Below are positions 30,238-40,680 of a DNA stretch of 64,000 nt, piece after piece. This DNA comes from an uncultured Chloroflexota bacterium (GTDB lineage: Bacteria; Chloroflexota; Limnocylindria; Limnocylindrales; CSP1-4), in the NCBI GenBank assembly GCA_903822495.1, contig CAIJPD010000045.1, positions 1 through 64,000 on the forward strand, given 5' to 3'. How positions within the stretch are numbered: the first letter of the stretch is position 1; each line of letters begins with the position of its first letter. Position numbers and translations under genes: made by a program. The notes below the pieces were generated by a model. The model was not told the origin of the DNA and searched no databases. It saw nothing but the letters and a program-made list of their open reading frames with translations.

Positions 30238-32109
30238 CTACTCGCCCGCGGCCGGCTCCGTGGCGTCCACCAGCAGGCCGCCGTCGCGCTTGCCGGTGAC
30301 CTGTGTCGCGAACGCGGTCAGCGCCGGCAGGGCGGTGGCCACGTCCAGGCTGGCCGGATGGCTCAGCGCGAACACGAACTCGCCCGCCTGCCCCGCCGAG
30401 ACGCCGACGGACCGGACGCCCTTGATCCCGCTCAGCGCGCGCTTGAAGCCCGCGATGCCGGCGACGCTGGAGAGGCCGACGACGACCAGCTCCGTGCGGA
30501 CATCCCGCCCCCGCTCGGCCCCGTTCCCACGTTCGCCCGGGGTTCCGCGCTCGGCGGCAAACCACGCCTCCGCACCGGCACCGCCGTCGAGGCCGTCCAT
30601 GGCCGCCGCCTCCGCCGCCTCCGCTGCCTCCGTGGACATCCCCATCCTGGCGCGGGCCGTGGCCTCCGCGGCGGCGATCTCCGCCGCCTGGAGTGCCGCC
30701 GCAGCCTCCGCGGCAGCTTGGTCCGCGGCCGCGTCGGCGGCCGTGTCCGGGTCAGCCGCCGAGTCGATGTCGGCGAGGACCGGCGGATCGGGCAAGGTCT
30801 GGGCCAGCGTTGCGATTCGGGTCGGGTCCTCCTCGGCGAGCAGTCGCTCGATGAAGGAAGCCAGCCGCGACTCGTAGGCGCTGACGGTCTCGCGGACCAA
30901 CTCCGTCCGACGGCGCACAGATTCGGCATGACCGGCCAACTCATCGTCGAGGCGTGCCTTCCGGTCCACGACTCGGCGCTCGGCTTCGTCCTTGATCCGG
31001 GCGATCTCCGACTTTGACCATTCGCGGGTCTCGACCAGGTCCTCGTCGGCCCGGCGCCGCAACTCGGCGCTGTCGCTGGTGGCGAGTTGCTCGATCTCCT
31101 CGACCCGTTGGCGGGCATCCGCGGAGAGCCGCGCGACCGACTCATCGCGGGCCGACTGGGCCGCGGCCTGCATGGCACGGGTCAGGTCGACCATGAACTT
31201 GGTGGGCCGCATGGCACCCGTGGCGGCGGCTGGGGGAGGAGCCGCGTGTTCGACGACGGGCACGGGCGATGCCGCGGTTGCCGGCATGACGCGGGCCTCC
31301 TGGACGGGACGACGCTCAGGGGATGGACCCGGTGTCTGGCTCGCGATCCCGGACGCGGTCGCGGCGGCCGGCTCGGCGGCGGCTGGTTCGCCGGAGGCCG
31401 TGGGGGCCGTCGCCGGTTCGGCGGTCGCCGGTTCGGCGGTCGCCGGTTCGGCGGTCGCCGGTTCGGCGGCGGCTGGTTCATCGGCGGCGAGCACGGAGGC
31501 ATCCGGGGCCGCCGCCGGGGCCGACTCCACCGGAGCGGGCGCGCTCGATGCGCTGCTGGCCGCGGCGTTCGCCGCCGCGCGCGACGCAAACAAGCGGGCC
31601 AGGTCGACGGCCGGCTCATCGGCGGCTGTCGGCGCCGTGGCTCTTGCGCCACGAGCACCGGCCGGCGGATCGGAGCTGGGCCATGCGGGTGCTGGTCCGG
31701 TGACCGAAGCCTCGCCCGGCGACGTCATCGCCCGGAGGCGCGCGACATCCACGGCCGGCCACTCGTCGATGGCGGAGCGCGTCAACAGATCGGGCGTGGC
31801 GCCATCGGCGCCCATGCCGGGGAAGCGGGCCGACTCGTTGGTCGGGGCGCCGTGCTCGCCGTCGAAGGCGGCCTTGCGGCCCGGCCATCCAGCGACCGAC
31901 CAGGCGTCGCCGTCGGCGTCGAGGTCGTCGAGGCCAGGGGCGGCGCCGACACGGGTGGCGTCTGCGGTGGCCTCGTCCGGGGTCCAGGTCTGGGGATCGA
32001 TTCGGCCCAGGGCATCGCCATCCCCCGCCTCCGCCGCGGGGGCGGCTGGCCGGTTGGCCCAGGGCAGGCGAAAGCCGCCTCGCCCGTCGGTGCGCTGGTC
32101 GGTGGTCAT
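30238..32109 (-). CDS. disordered/coiled-coil protein with C-terminal small domain
   Basis: A 623-residue protein not matched to a named family. Residues 1-290 are Ala/Pro/Glu-rich and probably disordered, including four tandem EPATA units around residue 220. Residues about 295-450 form a long heptad-like coiled coil (ARLSADARQRVEEIEQL; ELRRRADEDLVETREWSKSE). A second Ala-rich helix follows. The last 95 residues form a compact alpha/beta domain starting ELVVVGLSSVAGIAGFKRAL and resemble a ferredoxin-like fold. ATG 32109 is taken, with AGAGGG upstream; the longer frame enters a divergent region. A scaffold or cell-division/polarity role is possible but not shown. Confidence 0.6.
   Translation of the reverse strand: MTTDQRTDGRGGFRLPWANRPAAPAAEAGDGDALGRIDPQTWTPDEATADATRVGAAPGLDDLDADGDAWSVAGWPGRKAAFDGEHGAPTNESARFPGMGADGATPDLLTRSAIDEWPAVDVARLRAMTSPGEASVTGPAPAWPSSDPPAGARGARATAPTAADEPAVDLARLFASRAAANAAASSASSAPAPVESAPAAAPDASVLAADEPAAAEPATAEPATAEPATAEPATAPTASGEPAAAEPAAATASGIASQTPGPSPERRPVQEARVMPATAASPVPVVEHAAPPPAAATGAMRPTKFMVDLTRAMQAAAQSARDESVARLSADARQRVEEIEQLATSDSAELRRRADEDLVETREWSKSEIARIKDEAERRVVDRKARLDDELAGHAESVRRRTELVRETVSAYESRLASFIERLLAEEDPTRIATLAQTLPDPPVLADIDSAADPDTAADAAADQAAAEAAAALQAAEIAAAEATARARMGMSTEAAEAAEAAAMDGLDGGAGAEAWFAAERGTPGERGNGAERGRDVRTELVVVGLSSVAGIAGFKRALSGIKGVRSVGVSAGQAGEFVFALSHPASLDVATALPALTAFATQVTGKRDGGLLVDATEPAAGE
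31412..31469. repeat. 15-bp tandem repeat in coding sequence
   Basis: GCCGGTTCGGCGGTC repeats about 3.9 times, encoding the EPATA units of the coiled-coil protein on the minus strand. The period is a multiple of three, so copy-number change keeps the frame. Confidence 0.85.
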
Positions 32110-32326
32110 CAGGGACGGCCCTCTCGCTGGACAGACCGCGGCCCGGCGGTCCCCGCCATCGTCCGACTCGTGGAGGGTTCGGTGTACTCCGCTAGAGGTA
32201 CCACCGGGTCCTGCCCGGTGGTACTCCGGGGCCACCGGCGGCTGTGCCGACGGCCCGCGCGGGGGGACCGGCGGAGGCCCACGGCGGGAATTGGACACAA
32301 TGCGCGCCGAAATCCATGCGCGGCGC

Positions 32327-32332
32327 TAGGAT
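32327..32332 (+). promoter_or_regulatory. -10-like element of moaA (leaderless)
   Basis: TAGGAT then 6 nt to ATG 32339. A second ATG at 32333 abuts the hexamer and is therefore unlikely to be the start. Confidence 0.55.
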
Positions 32333-32338
32333 ATGGCC

Positions 32339-33475
32339 ATGGAGCCCCACGCGCGCCCGGATCCCGCCGCCGCGGCCACGCCAACGCCCGGCCTGGTGGC
32401 TAACGAGTTCGATGGCAAGCCGGGCCTCCCGGACCGCTTCGGCCGTCCGCTCCGCGACCTGCGCATCTCCGTCACGGACCGCTGCAACTTCCGGTGCACC
32501 TACTGCATGCCGGCGGAGATCTTCGGGCGGGACTTCGCGTTCCTGCCCCACTCGGAGGTCCTGACCTTCGAGGAGATCACCAGCATCGCCCGCGTCTTCG
32601 TGGAATTGGGCGTGGAGAAGCTCCGGATCACGGGCGGCGAGCCGCTGGTCCGCCGCGACCTGCCCACGCTGCTGGCCCAACTGGCCCGGCTCCGGACGCC
32701 GGACGGGCGCGAGGTGGACCTCACGCTGACCACCAACGGCTCCGCGCTCAAGGCCCTGGCGCGGCCCCTGCGTGACGCCGGGCTGAAGCGGGTCACCGTG
32801 AGCCTGGACAGCCTCGACGACGAGGTCTTCCGGTCCATGAACGGCATCGACTTCCCGGTCCAGCGGGTCCTGGACGGGATCGCCGCCGCGCGCGAGGCCG
32901 GCTTCGACCCCATCAAGGTCAACATGGTGGTCAAGCGCGGCACCAACGAGGAGAGCATCGTCCCCATGGCGCGCTGGGCGCGCGAGCAGGGCGCCATCCT
33001 GCGCTTCATCGAATACATGGACGTGGGCACGGCCAACGGCTGGGCGATGGACGACGTGGTGACGGCGAAGCAGATCGTCGCCCGGATCGACGCGGAGCTG
33101 CCGCTTGAGCCGGCCCAGGCAAACTACCGCGGCGAGGTCGCGGAGCGCTGGCGGTACAAGGATGGCGGCGGGGAGGTCGGGGTGATCGCCTCGGTGTCCG
33201 GGCCGTTCTGCGGGGACTGCACGCGGGCGCGGCTCTCGGCCGAAGGCAAGCTGTACACGTGCCTGTTCGCGGCGAAGGGCCACGACATCCGGGCGCTGCT
33301 CCGGGCGGAGGGCACGGCCGGAGCGACCGACGCGGGCCTGGCGGCCGAACGCGACGCCGCGGTCCGCGAGCTGGTGGATCGCACCTGGCGCGCACGCGTG
33401 GACCGCTACTCGGAGCTGCGCACGGAGGCCACCAGCCACCTGCCGCGGGTCGAGATGTTCGCGATGGGCGGGTAG
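32339..33475 (+). CDS. moaA: GTP 3',8-cyclase (molybdenum cofactor synthesis)
   Basis: A 378-residue radical SAM enzyme catalysing the first step of molybdopterin synthesis from GTP with MoaC. The N-terminal cluster motif CNFRCTYC (Cys49, 53, 56) binds SAM, and ITGGEPL is the SAM-binding GGE loop. The C-terminal second cluster is seen as FCGDCTRARLS and a Cys about 13 residues later in LYTCLF. The chain ends in the conserved Gly-Gly needed for activity. Family length is about 330; the extra residues are an N-terminal Ala/Pro tail and an insert before the C terminus. No other moa gene is adjacent. Confidence 0.94.
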   Translation: MEPHARPDPAAAATPTPGLVANEFDGKPGLPDRFGRPLRDLRISVTDRCNFRCTYCMPAEIFGRDFAFLPHSEVLTFEEITSIARVFVELGVEKLRITGGEPLVRRDLPTLLAQLARLRTPDGREVDLTLTTNGSALKALARPLRDAGLKRVTVSLDSLDDEVFRSMNGIDFPVQRVLDGIAAAREAGFDPIKVNMVVKRGTNEESIVPMARWAREQGAILRFIEYMDVGTANGWAMDDVVTAKQIVARIDAELPLEPAQANYRGEVAERWRYKDGGGEVGVIASVSGPFCGDCTRARLSAEGKLYTCLFAAKGHDIRALLRAEGTAGATDAGLAAERDAAVRELVDRTWRARVDRYSELRTEATSHLPRVEMFAMGG

Positions 33476-34010
33476 GGGAGCCGCTCCACTCCGGGTCCGC
33501 GTCGGCGCCTCGCTGACCCGGCCTGGCCATCGCCGGCCCGCACCCGACGCCCGGCGCGCGGGGCTCGTCCGGAGCCCAGCCGGGAATCCCGGGCCGGGCG
33601 CCCCGGCGCCCCGGATCTCGCCAGAATCCCACCCCGATGGCATTGCGCAACGATCTCCACCGCGATCCGCGCCGTGGGAGGGCCAGCGAACCCGAAGTAG
33701 CCTCTCACGGCTAACTCAAGGGCTCCATCCGGCGAGGCCGTCAGCCGCGGAGACCAAGGACTCGCCCAACGCCATCCCGATGGGAATCTGGGGGTGATCC
33801 GGGTCTGGGCAATGGTCGGCCCTGGGCGATCGGGCAGCGGCGATCGGGCAGCGGCGATCGGGCAGCGGCGATCGGGCAGCGGCGATCGGGCAGCGGCGAT
33901 CGGGCAGCGGCGATCGGGCAGCGGCGATCGGGCACCGATGCCGAGCCCCGTCTGTCGCGGCCCGCGCGGTATCTTGCCCGCGACACCCCGCTCGCCCGAG
34001 GCCCGCGCCA
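33476..34010. other. 535-bp intergenic region with tandem repeat
   Basis: Between moaA and the purine nucleoside phosphorylase gene. Besides the 14-bp tandem repeat it holds a small TAGCC/GGCTA hairpin (33698-33713) and a TATCTT hexamer (33970-33975) that may be the -10 of the downstream gene. No convincing protein frame is seen on either strand. Confidence 0.6.
33827..33934. repeat. 14-bp tandem repeat, seven full copies plus a partial one
   Basis: CGATCGGGCAGCGG is repeated seven times without mismatch, followed by ten more bases. Each unit holds the palindrome CGATCG. The array ends 76 bp before the ATG of the phosphorylase gene. Identity between units suggests recent slippage; the period is not a multiple of three and the array is non-coding. 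Confidence 0.95.
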
Positions 34011-34895
34011 ATGCCCAACTCGACTTCGGACCCCCGCCCGCCCGTCGATCGAACCCAGCCCATCCGCCCCATCGACCAGCCCGCCCGCCTCGACGCCCTG
34101 GAGCGCGCCGTCCGCGAGCGCACCGATCTGGTCCCCGTCGTGGCCCTGGTCCTGGGCTCCGGCCTGGGCGGCCTGGCCGACGACCTGACCGACGTCGTCT
34201 CCATCCCGTTCGCCGACCTGCCCGGCTGGCCCCCTGCCACCGCGCCCGGCCACGCCGGCCGGCTCCTGTTGGGGCGCCTGTCCGGCGTCCCCGCGGTGGT
34301 CCTCCAGGGCCGGATGCACATGTACGAAGGCAACCACCCGGGCCTGGTGATCCAGCCGGTGCTGCTCTTCAAGCGGCTGGGCGCGCGGGTGGTGATCCTG
34401 ACGAACGCCGCGGGCGGCCTCAACCCCGACTGGGGCCCCGGCACGCTCATGGTCATCAACGACCACCTCAACCTGACCGGCCAGAACCCGCTGCTGGGGG
34501 CCAACGCGGATTCGATCGGCTCCCGCTTCCCGGACCTGACCGACGCCTGGTCGAAGCGCCTCCGGGCGCGCCTCCACGCCGCCGGCGCGGCCGAAGGGGT
34601 GCCCCTCCACGAGGGCGTCTACGTGGGCCTGACCGGCCCGAATTACGAGACCCCGGCCGAGGTCCGGCTCTACCGGTCCTTCGGCGGCGACGCCGTGGGC
34701 ATGTCGACCGTGCTGGAATGCATCGCCGCGCGCTGGGCGGGCCTGGAGGTGGCGGGGGTGAGCATCATCACCAACGCCGGTGCGGGCTACACGGGTGAGC
34801 CGCTGACGGAGGAGGAGGTGCTGGTGGCCGCCGCCGCCATCGGCCCCAACCTGGCCCGGGTGCTCCGGCGGTTTGTGGGGGAGCTGGAGGCGTAG
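34011..34895 (+). CDS. punA: purine nucleoside phosphorylase
   Basis: A 294-residue enzyme of the trimeric PNP (type I) family, splitting inosine or guanosine with phosphate. The phosphate loop VLGSGLGGLAD, the GHAGRLLLG and GRMHMYEG segments, the purine-side GPNYETPAEVR, and MSTVLECIAARWAGL are in order, with ITNAGAG giving the base-contacting Asn. The usual MSTVPE has Leu in place of Pro. Length fits the roughly 270-290 norm. ATG 34011 follows CCCGAGG weakly placed upstream. It is a single gene between the tandem repeat and the convergent thyX. Confidence 0.92.
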   Translation: MPNSTSDPRPPVDRTQPIRPIDQPARLDALERAVRERTDLVPVVALVLGSGLGGLADDLTDVVSIPFADLPGWPPATAPGHAGRLLLGRLSGVPAVVLQGRMHMYEGNHPGLVIQPVLLFKRLGARVVILTNAAGGLNPDWGPGTLMVINDHLNLTGQNPLLGANADSIGSRFPDLTDAWSKRLRARLHAAGAAEGVPLHEGVYVGLTGPNYETPAEVRLYRSFGGDAVGMSTVLECIAARWAGLEVAGVSIITNAGAGYTGEPLTEEEVLVAAAAIGPNLARVLRRFVGELEA

Positions 34896-34991
34896 GGGCT
34901 CGGAGACCTGCATTGGGGACCGAGATGACCAATCCGCTCGACTCGCCGCCGACGAATCGCCGGCCTTCCCGGCCCGGTCGTGGTGCGCTGG

Positions 34992-35013
34992 GCCTGACGC
35001 GCCGGGATCAGGC
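34992..35013. terminator. possible hairpin at thyX 3' end
   Basis: GCCTGA and TCAGGC arms with a 10-nt loop straddle the thyX stop codon, between convergent genes. Confidence 0.3.
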
Positions 35014-35862
35014 GACCGGCAGCTCGCGACCCGCGGCTCGCGCCGCCTTGGCCTTCTCGGCCCAGGCGTCCAGGACCCGGTCCTTGTGCGGCCGGATGGG
35101 GCAGTGCCCGTCGCGGTTGCCCATCTCGTCGCAGTAGCCCAGCGGCACGCACTTGGGCGCCAGGAACGTGCCAAGGAACGGCGACACCTGGAAGATCTCG
35201 TGGCGGATCAGCTGGAAGAGCCGCCGGATCTCCCACTGGGCCATGGTGCACAGGCGCAGTCCCGACATGTGGATCAGCGCCCGAAGGTTGGCCGTCATCA
35301 CCAGGTTGGTGCGGGTGGCGTTGGGGAACACGAAGCGCGCGTCCTCGCCCGGGATCCCGGCCTTGACCAGCTCGTCGTACAGGTCCAGCGAGCCCTCAAC
35401 CTGGTCCTCGAATTTCCCGCGCAGCCCCGGATCCGCCTCCGCGATGGTGCCGGGCAGCATGGTGGCCGCGTCCTTGAACTTGACGTAGCGCTGGCTCTGC
35501 TGGTCGAACGCGACGCCGGCGCGGTGGCGGACCAGCTGGTGCGACAGGGTCCGCGAGACGCCGCTGATGGCGAAGGTGAACACGATGTGCTCGATGGTGG
35601 AGCCATGGCCCGATTCGATCACGCCGTTGATCAGCTTCTGCATCTTGGCCTGGTCGAACTCGCCGTCGACCGCCTTGCGGAAGATCTCCTCGGGCGCCAT
35701 CTCCGAGTAACACGTCCGGCACGCGGTGTAGATGATGGGGACGTAGAACCTCTCGACGATGTCGCGGTCGGGGAAGAGGAGCTTGGCGGACAGGCCCAGC
35801 TCGTGGCGGCCCGGGTTGCGGGGAATGCCGGTCTTCTCGCGGGGCGCGGCTTCGGGGTTCAC
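35008..35862 (-). CDS. thyX: flavin-dependent thymidylate synthase
   Basis: A 284-residue FAD enzyme methylating dUMP with methylene-tetrahydrofolate and NADPH. The ThyX signature is seen as RHRAGVAFDQQSQRY, which has one residue more between RHR and the Ser than the classic RHRxxSxNxxSxRY. ESGHGSTIEHIVFTF upstream and RALIHMSGLRLCTMAQWEIR downstream also match. GTG 35862 is set by a TATCCT box exactly 6 nt upstream. No thyA is seen in the window. The gene is followed leftward by the convergent phosphorylase gene. Confidence 0.93.
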   Translation of the reverse strand: MNPEAAPREKTGIPRNPGRHELGLSAKLLFPDRDIVERFYVPIIYTACRTCYSEMAPEEIFRKAVDGEFDQAKMQKLINGVIESGHGSTIEHIVFTFAISGVSRTLSHQLVRHRAGVAFDQQSQRYVKFKDAATMLPGTIAEADPGLRGKFEDQVEGSLDLYDELVKAGIPGEDARFVFPNATRTNLVMTANLRALIHMSGLRLCTMAQWEIRRLFQLIRHEIFQVSPFLGTFLAPKCVPLGYCDEMGNRDGHCPIRPHKDRVLDAWAEKAKAARAAGRELPVA

Positions 35863-35868
35863 GGCCGA

Positions 35869-35874
35869 AGGATA
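35869..35874 (-). promoter_or_regulatory. -10-like element of thyX (leaderless)
   Basis: TATCCT on the minus strand with a 6-nt spacer to GTG 35862, which lacks a Shine-Dalgarno sequence. Confidence 0.55.
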
Positions 35875-35910
35875 GCGCCCGGCGCCCCCGGCGCCCAGCC
35901 CGCGTTCTGC

Positions 35911-36363
35911 CTAGCCGGCCACCTCGTCAGGCGGCTCCGGGCGACCCGGATCCAGCAACTCGCGCAGGCCCTCCAGGTACGAGTCCCAGTAGCCGGCGTG
36001 ATCCTCCCGGTCGGACTCCGTCAGGCCCGCATCGGCCCAGCCATCGTGCTCGAGGACGATCCGGCTGCCTCCGGTGCTCATGGGCTCCACGGCCCAGGTG
36101 ACCCGCGTGGTCCTCGTCTCCTCGTCGCCGTCCCACCGCCAACTGTGCATGAAACGGCGCCCTGGCTCCACCGCCAGCACGAACCCGTCGACCGCGCTGC
36201 CGTCCTCGAACTCAACGCGATGGGGATCACCCACCTTGCCCAGCGGCGTGACGGTCGCGAACCAGTGCGCGACCAGGGCCGGCTCGGTGAGCGCGGCCCA
36301 TGTGGCGGGACGGCCCGTGCGGACGCGGCGACTGAGGTGGATCGGGGCGATCTGCGTGGGCAC
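35911..36363 (-). CDS. SRPBCC/AHSA1-type ligand-binding protein
   Basis: A 150-residue protein with the START-like pattern of activator-of-Hsp90 homologues. An early Arg/Thr-rich strand (HLSRRVRTGRPATWAAL) leads to TEPALVAHWFATV, RVEFEDGSAVDGFVLAVEPGRRFMHSWRW, and the final helix YWDSYLEGLRELLD. This fold holds a hydrophobic cavity; members act in ligand binding or stress. GTG 36363 begins at the predicted first strand with CGAGG upstream; longer frames enter unrelated sequence. A TATCCT hexamer at 36432-36437 (minus) may be its promoter with a leader of about 60 nt. Confidence 0.75.
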   Translation of the reverse strand: MPTQIAPIHLSRRVRTGRPATWAALTEPALVAHWFATVTPLGKVGDPHRVEFEDGSAVDGFVLAVEPGRRFMHSWRWDGDEETRTTRVTWAVEPMSTGGSRIVLEHDGWADAGLTESDREDHAGYWDSYLEGLRELLDPGRPEPPDEVAG

Positions 36364-36472
36364 GGGCGGAACCTCGGTCTGGCTGGTCGAAGGGCCGACG
36401 GCCGACGGCTGATGCCGACTGGCACGTTCGAAGGATAGGGCCGGACGGCCTCGGGCGGACCCCCTCCCAGTG

Positions 36473-36901
36473 CTAGTGGGTGGCCTGCTCGGTGGTCGCG
36501 CGCAGCCGGGCCGCCAGGCCGCGGATGATCGCGAGGGCGAGGGCCGGCGATTCGGCCAGCAGCGCCTCCAGGTCCCAGGACGCCACCGCGAGGCAGCGAC
36601 ACGGGCCCACGGCCGCCACCTGCGCGTTGCGGGGCTGGCCATCGAGCACCGAGAGCTCACCGAAGAAGTCCCTTGGCCCCAGGTCGGCAAGATGCTTCCC
36701 GTCCCGGATCACGCGCGCCTGACCCTCGACCACGATGAAGAACCCGGTCCCGATCTCGCCCTGCCGGGCGATGACGTGGCCCGCCGGGAAGTCCACCTCG
36801 GTGGCCCGGGAGGCAACCAGCTCCAGCACATCGCGACCCACGCCGCTGAACAGCCGGCACGCCCCCAGCAGCTCGACATGCTGGTCCCTGGCCACGCCCA
36901 C
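36473..36901 (-). CDS. cyclic-nucleotide-binding domain protein
   Basis: A 142-residue stand-alone cNMP-binding beta-roll. FPAGHVIARQGEIGTGFFIVVEGQARV and the phosphate-binding cassette FFGELSVLDGQPRNAQVAA (Gly-Glu-Leu then Arg) are clear. The last helix ALALAIIRGLAARLR corresponds to the Crp C-helix. No DNA-binding domain follows, so this is not a complete Crp/Fnr regulator. GTG 36901 is fixed by AAGGAGG 6 nt upstream. It probably senses cAMP or a related nucleotide and acts on a partner protein. Its target is unknown. Confidence 0.83.
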   Translation of the reverse strand: MGVARDQHVELLGACRLFSGVGRDVLELVASRATEVDFPAGHVIARQGEIGTGFFIVVEGQARVIRDGKHLADLGPRDFFGELSVLDGQPRNAQVAAVGPCRCLAVASWDLEALLAESPALALAIIRGLAARLRATTEQATH

Positions 36902-36951
36902 AAGCAACCTCCTTGGTCCCGGCTGGCCTCGCCCGGCCGTTCGTGCGGGCC

Positions 36952-36980
36952 ATGCTGGCGCGCGGCGGCTCGGTCGTCAA
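36952..36980 (-). promoter_or_regulatory. promoter of cNMP-binding gene
   Basis: On the minus strand TTGACG (36975-36980), a 17-nt spacer and CAGCAT (36952-36957). It gives a leader of about 45 nt containing AAGGAGG. Confidence 0.45.
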
Positions 36981-37194
36981 CCACCCCACCCGACTAGCCT
37001 TGACCCCACCCGGCCAGGGGCCACTGATGCCGGGGCTCTGGCGGCAGGAGCCGTTCATGCCGGGCCTCATCGCGGGTGACGGTGCCGGTCCCGGGATCAC
37101 GGCGGGCCGATCCGGGCCCGAGTCTCGCCTCGAGCGCGGTGAGGGTCGCCCGCCACCGGCGTGCGACGCGAGGCTCAGGCCAATCGGTTAGCCG

Positions 37195-37224
37195 TTGACG
37201 GCAAACCCGCGCGCTCGATACCCT
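37195..37224 (+). promoter_or_regulatory. promoter of HTH regulator (leaderless)
   Basis: TTGACG (37195-37200), an 18-nt spacer, TACCCT (37219-37224), then 6 nt to GTG 37231. This is the most complete leaderless promoter in the window. Confidence 0.65.
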
Positions 37225-37230
37225 CACACC

Positions 37231-37728
37231 GTGGAGGAGGAGCGATCGGCCGGGGTCTGGTTGGCTGGCGCGCGCGTCCCGCCGGTCGGGACTCCGCCGT
37301 CAACCGAGACTCCGCCGTCAACCGGGCCGCTGCGGCCCATCGCGGCGGGTGACGCCCCGTTTCGCGACCTGCTGCTGGCCTGGCTGCAGGGTGGTGCCCC
37401 CGCCCGCCACGTGCGGCTCGTCGCCCGGACCGGTGACGCCCGGACCGACGCCCTCGTGGATGACCTGGCCCCCGGACTCGTGGCGCTCCTCGAGCGGTTG
37501 ACGGACCGACAGCGCGAGGTGGCCCGGCTGCTGCTCGTTGACGGCATCCGGCGCGCGCAGATCGCCGAGGCGCTGGGGATCAGCCGGCCGACCGTGTCGG
37601 TGATGGTCGACCGCGCGCGGATCGTCGAGCTGGGTCCGCTGGCCGCGGCCCTCGACGATCTGTTTGCGGCTGGGGTACGCATGGCACCCGCCGGCGACCA
37701 TCCGGCCGCAGCCCTCGATCCCACCTGA
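37231..37728 (+). CDS. helix-turn-helix protein (sigma-70 region 4-like)
   Basis: A 165-residue protein. Residues 1-50 are Pro/Thr-rich. Residues about 85-150 carry a helix-turn-helix of the sigma region 4/LuxR type: LTDRQREVARLLLVDGIRRAQIAEALGIS, then recognition helix RPTVSVMVDRARI. No sigma region 2 or response-regulator receiver is present. The start is set by the promoter hexamer 6 nt before GTG 37231. Its stop overlaps the ATG of the LysE exporter gene (TGATG), so it may regulate that exporter or its own operon. Ligand, if any, is unknown. Confidence 0.7.
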   Translation: MEEERSAGVWLAGARVPPVGTPPSTETPPSTGPLRPIAAGDAPFRDLLLAWLQGGAPARHVRLVARTGDARTDALVDDLAPGLVALLERLTDRQREVARLLLVDGIRRAQIAEALGISRPTVSVMVDRARIVELGPLAAALDDLFAAGVRMAPAGDHPAAALDPT

Positions 37729-38351
37729 TGCTGCAGGCCCTTCTGGCTGGCGCCCTGGCCGGCTACGCCATCGCGGTGCCAGTCGGCGCGATCGCGATCC
37801 TGATCATCGACGCGGGGATGCGGCGCGGTTTCCGCCACGCCGCGGCAGCGGGCGCGGGGGCCGCCAGCGCCGACCTGCTCTACGCGTCGCTGGCCGTGCT
37901 GGCCGGAACGGCCGTGGCCGCCCTCCTGGCGCCGGTCCAGGCCTGGCTCCGGATCGCCGCGGTGGTCGCCCTGCTGGTCATCGGCGCGCGAGGGCTCCGC
38001 GGCAGCCTTCGGGCCGCCGGGGCCGCACCCACCCAGCCCCCCGGCAGCGTTCGCGTGACGTACCTCCGCTTCCTTGGGCTGACCATCCTGAACCCCGCGA
38101 CCATCGTGTACTTCTCGGCCCTGATCCTGGGGCTGGCCACGGTCGGGGGTGGCGCCGCCGACGGGGTCGCCTTCGTCGCCGGGGCATTCCTGGCGTCGCT
38201 CTCCTGGCAGACGCTCCTGGCCGTGATCGGCGCGTTTGGCCACCGGCGCCTCCCGGCGCGCGCCCAGGAGGCCTTCGGCGTCGTGGGCAACCTGACCATC
38301 ATCGTGATGGCGGTGGGCATCGCGATCAGCCTGGCACGGGCAACGGCCTAG
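37728..38351 (+). CDS. LysE-family amino-acid exporter
   Basis: A 207-residue membrane protein with about six hydrophobic helices. The N-terminal signature GALAGYAIAVPVGAIAILIIDAGMRRGFRHA includes the conserved Pro-Gly region of LysE/RhtB transporters. A cytoplasmic loop near residues 85-105 (RGLRGSLRAAGA) is followed by FLGLTILNPATIVYF, the second family motif. It would export amino acids or related solutes using the proton gradient. Start ATG 37728 overlaps the upstream HTH gene's stop by one base, pointing to a two-gene operon. Confidence 0.86.
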   Translation: MLQALLAGALAGYAIAVPVGAIAILIIDAGMRRGFRHAAAAGAGAASADLLYASLAVLAGTAVAALLAPVQAWLRIAAVVALLVIGARGLRGSLRAAGAAPTQPPGSVRVTYLRFLGLTILNPATIVYFSALILGLATVGGGAADGVAFVAGAFLASLSWQTLLAVIGAFGHRRLPARAQEAFGVVGNLTIIVMAVGIAISLARATA

Positions 38352-38414
38352 GCCCGGCGGGGTCGCCAGGCCGCCAGACCGGCACCATTTGATCGTCCGG
38401 ACCCAGACTCCTAG

Positions 38415-40655
<2,241 letters not shown>

Positions 40656-40657
40656 CC

Positions 40658-40673
40658 CCGGGCCCTGGCCCGG
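40658..40673. terminator. hairpin after katG
   Basis: CCGGGCC and GGCCCGG arms with a 2-4 nt loop directly after the katG stop, in the 25-nt gap to the convergent aldolase gene. Confidence 0.45.
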
Positions 40674-40680
40674 AGCGGCT

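Larger units (their letters stand above)
36902..37230. other. 329-bp divergent intergenic region
   Basis: Holds the promoter of the cNMP-binding gene (leftward) and that of the HTH gene (rightward), described separately. The about 210 bp between them show no coding frame or RNA that I recognise. Confidence 0.5.

Noticed and set aside
33827..33934. tandem repeat as a possible CRISPR array
   Set aside because: Units are 14 bp and directly abutting, with no spacers and no cas genes nearby.
36425..36437. TATCCT plus GTG at 6-nt spacing upstream of the AHSA1-like gene as a leaderless start
   Set aside because: That GTG (36425) is not in the reading frame of the AHSA1-like protein, so it cannot be its start; the hexamer may still be its promoter with a leader.
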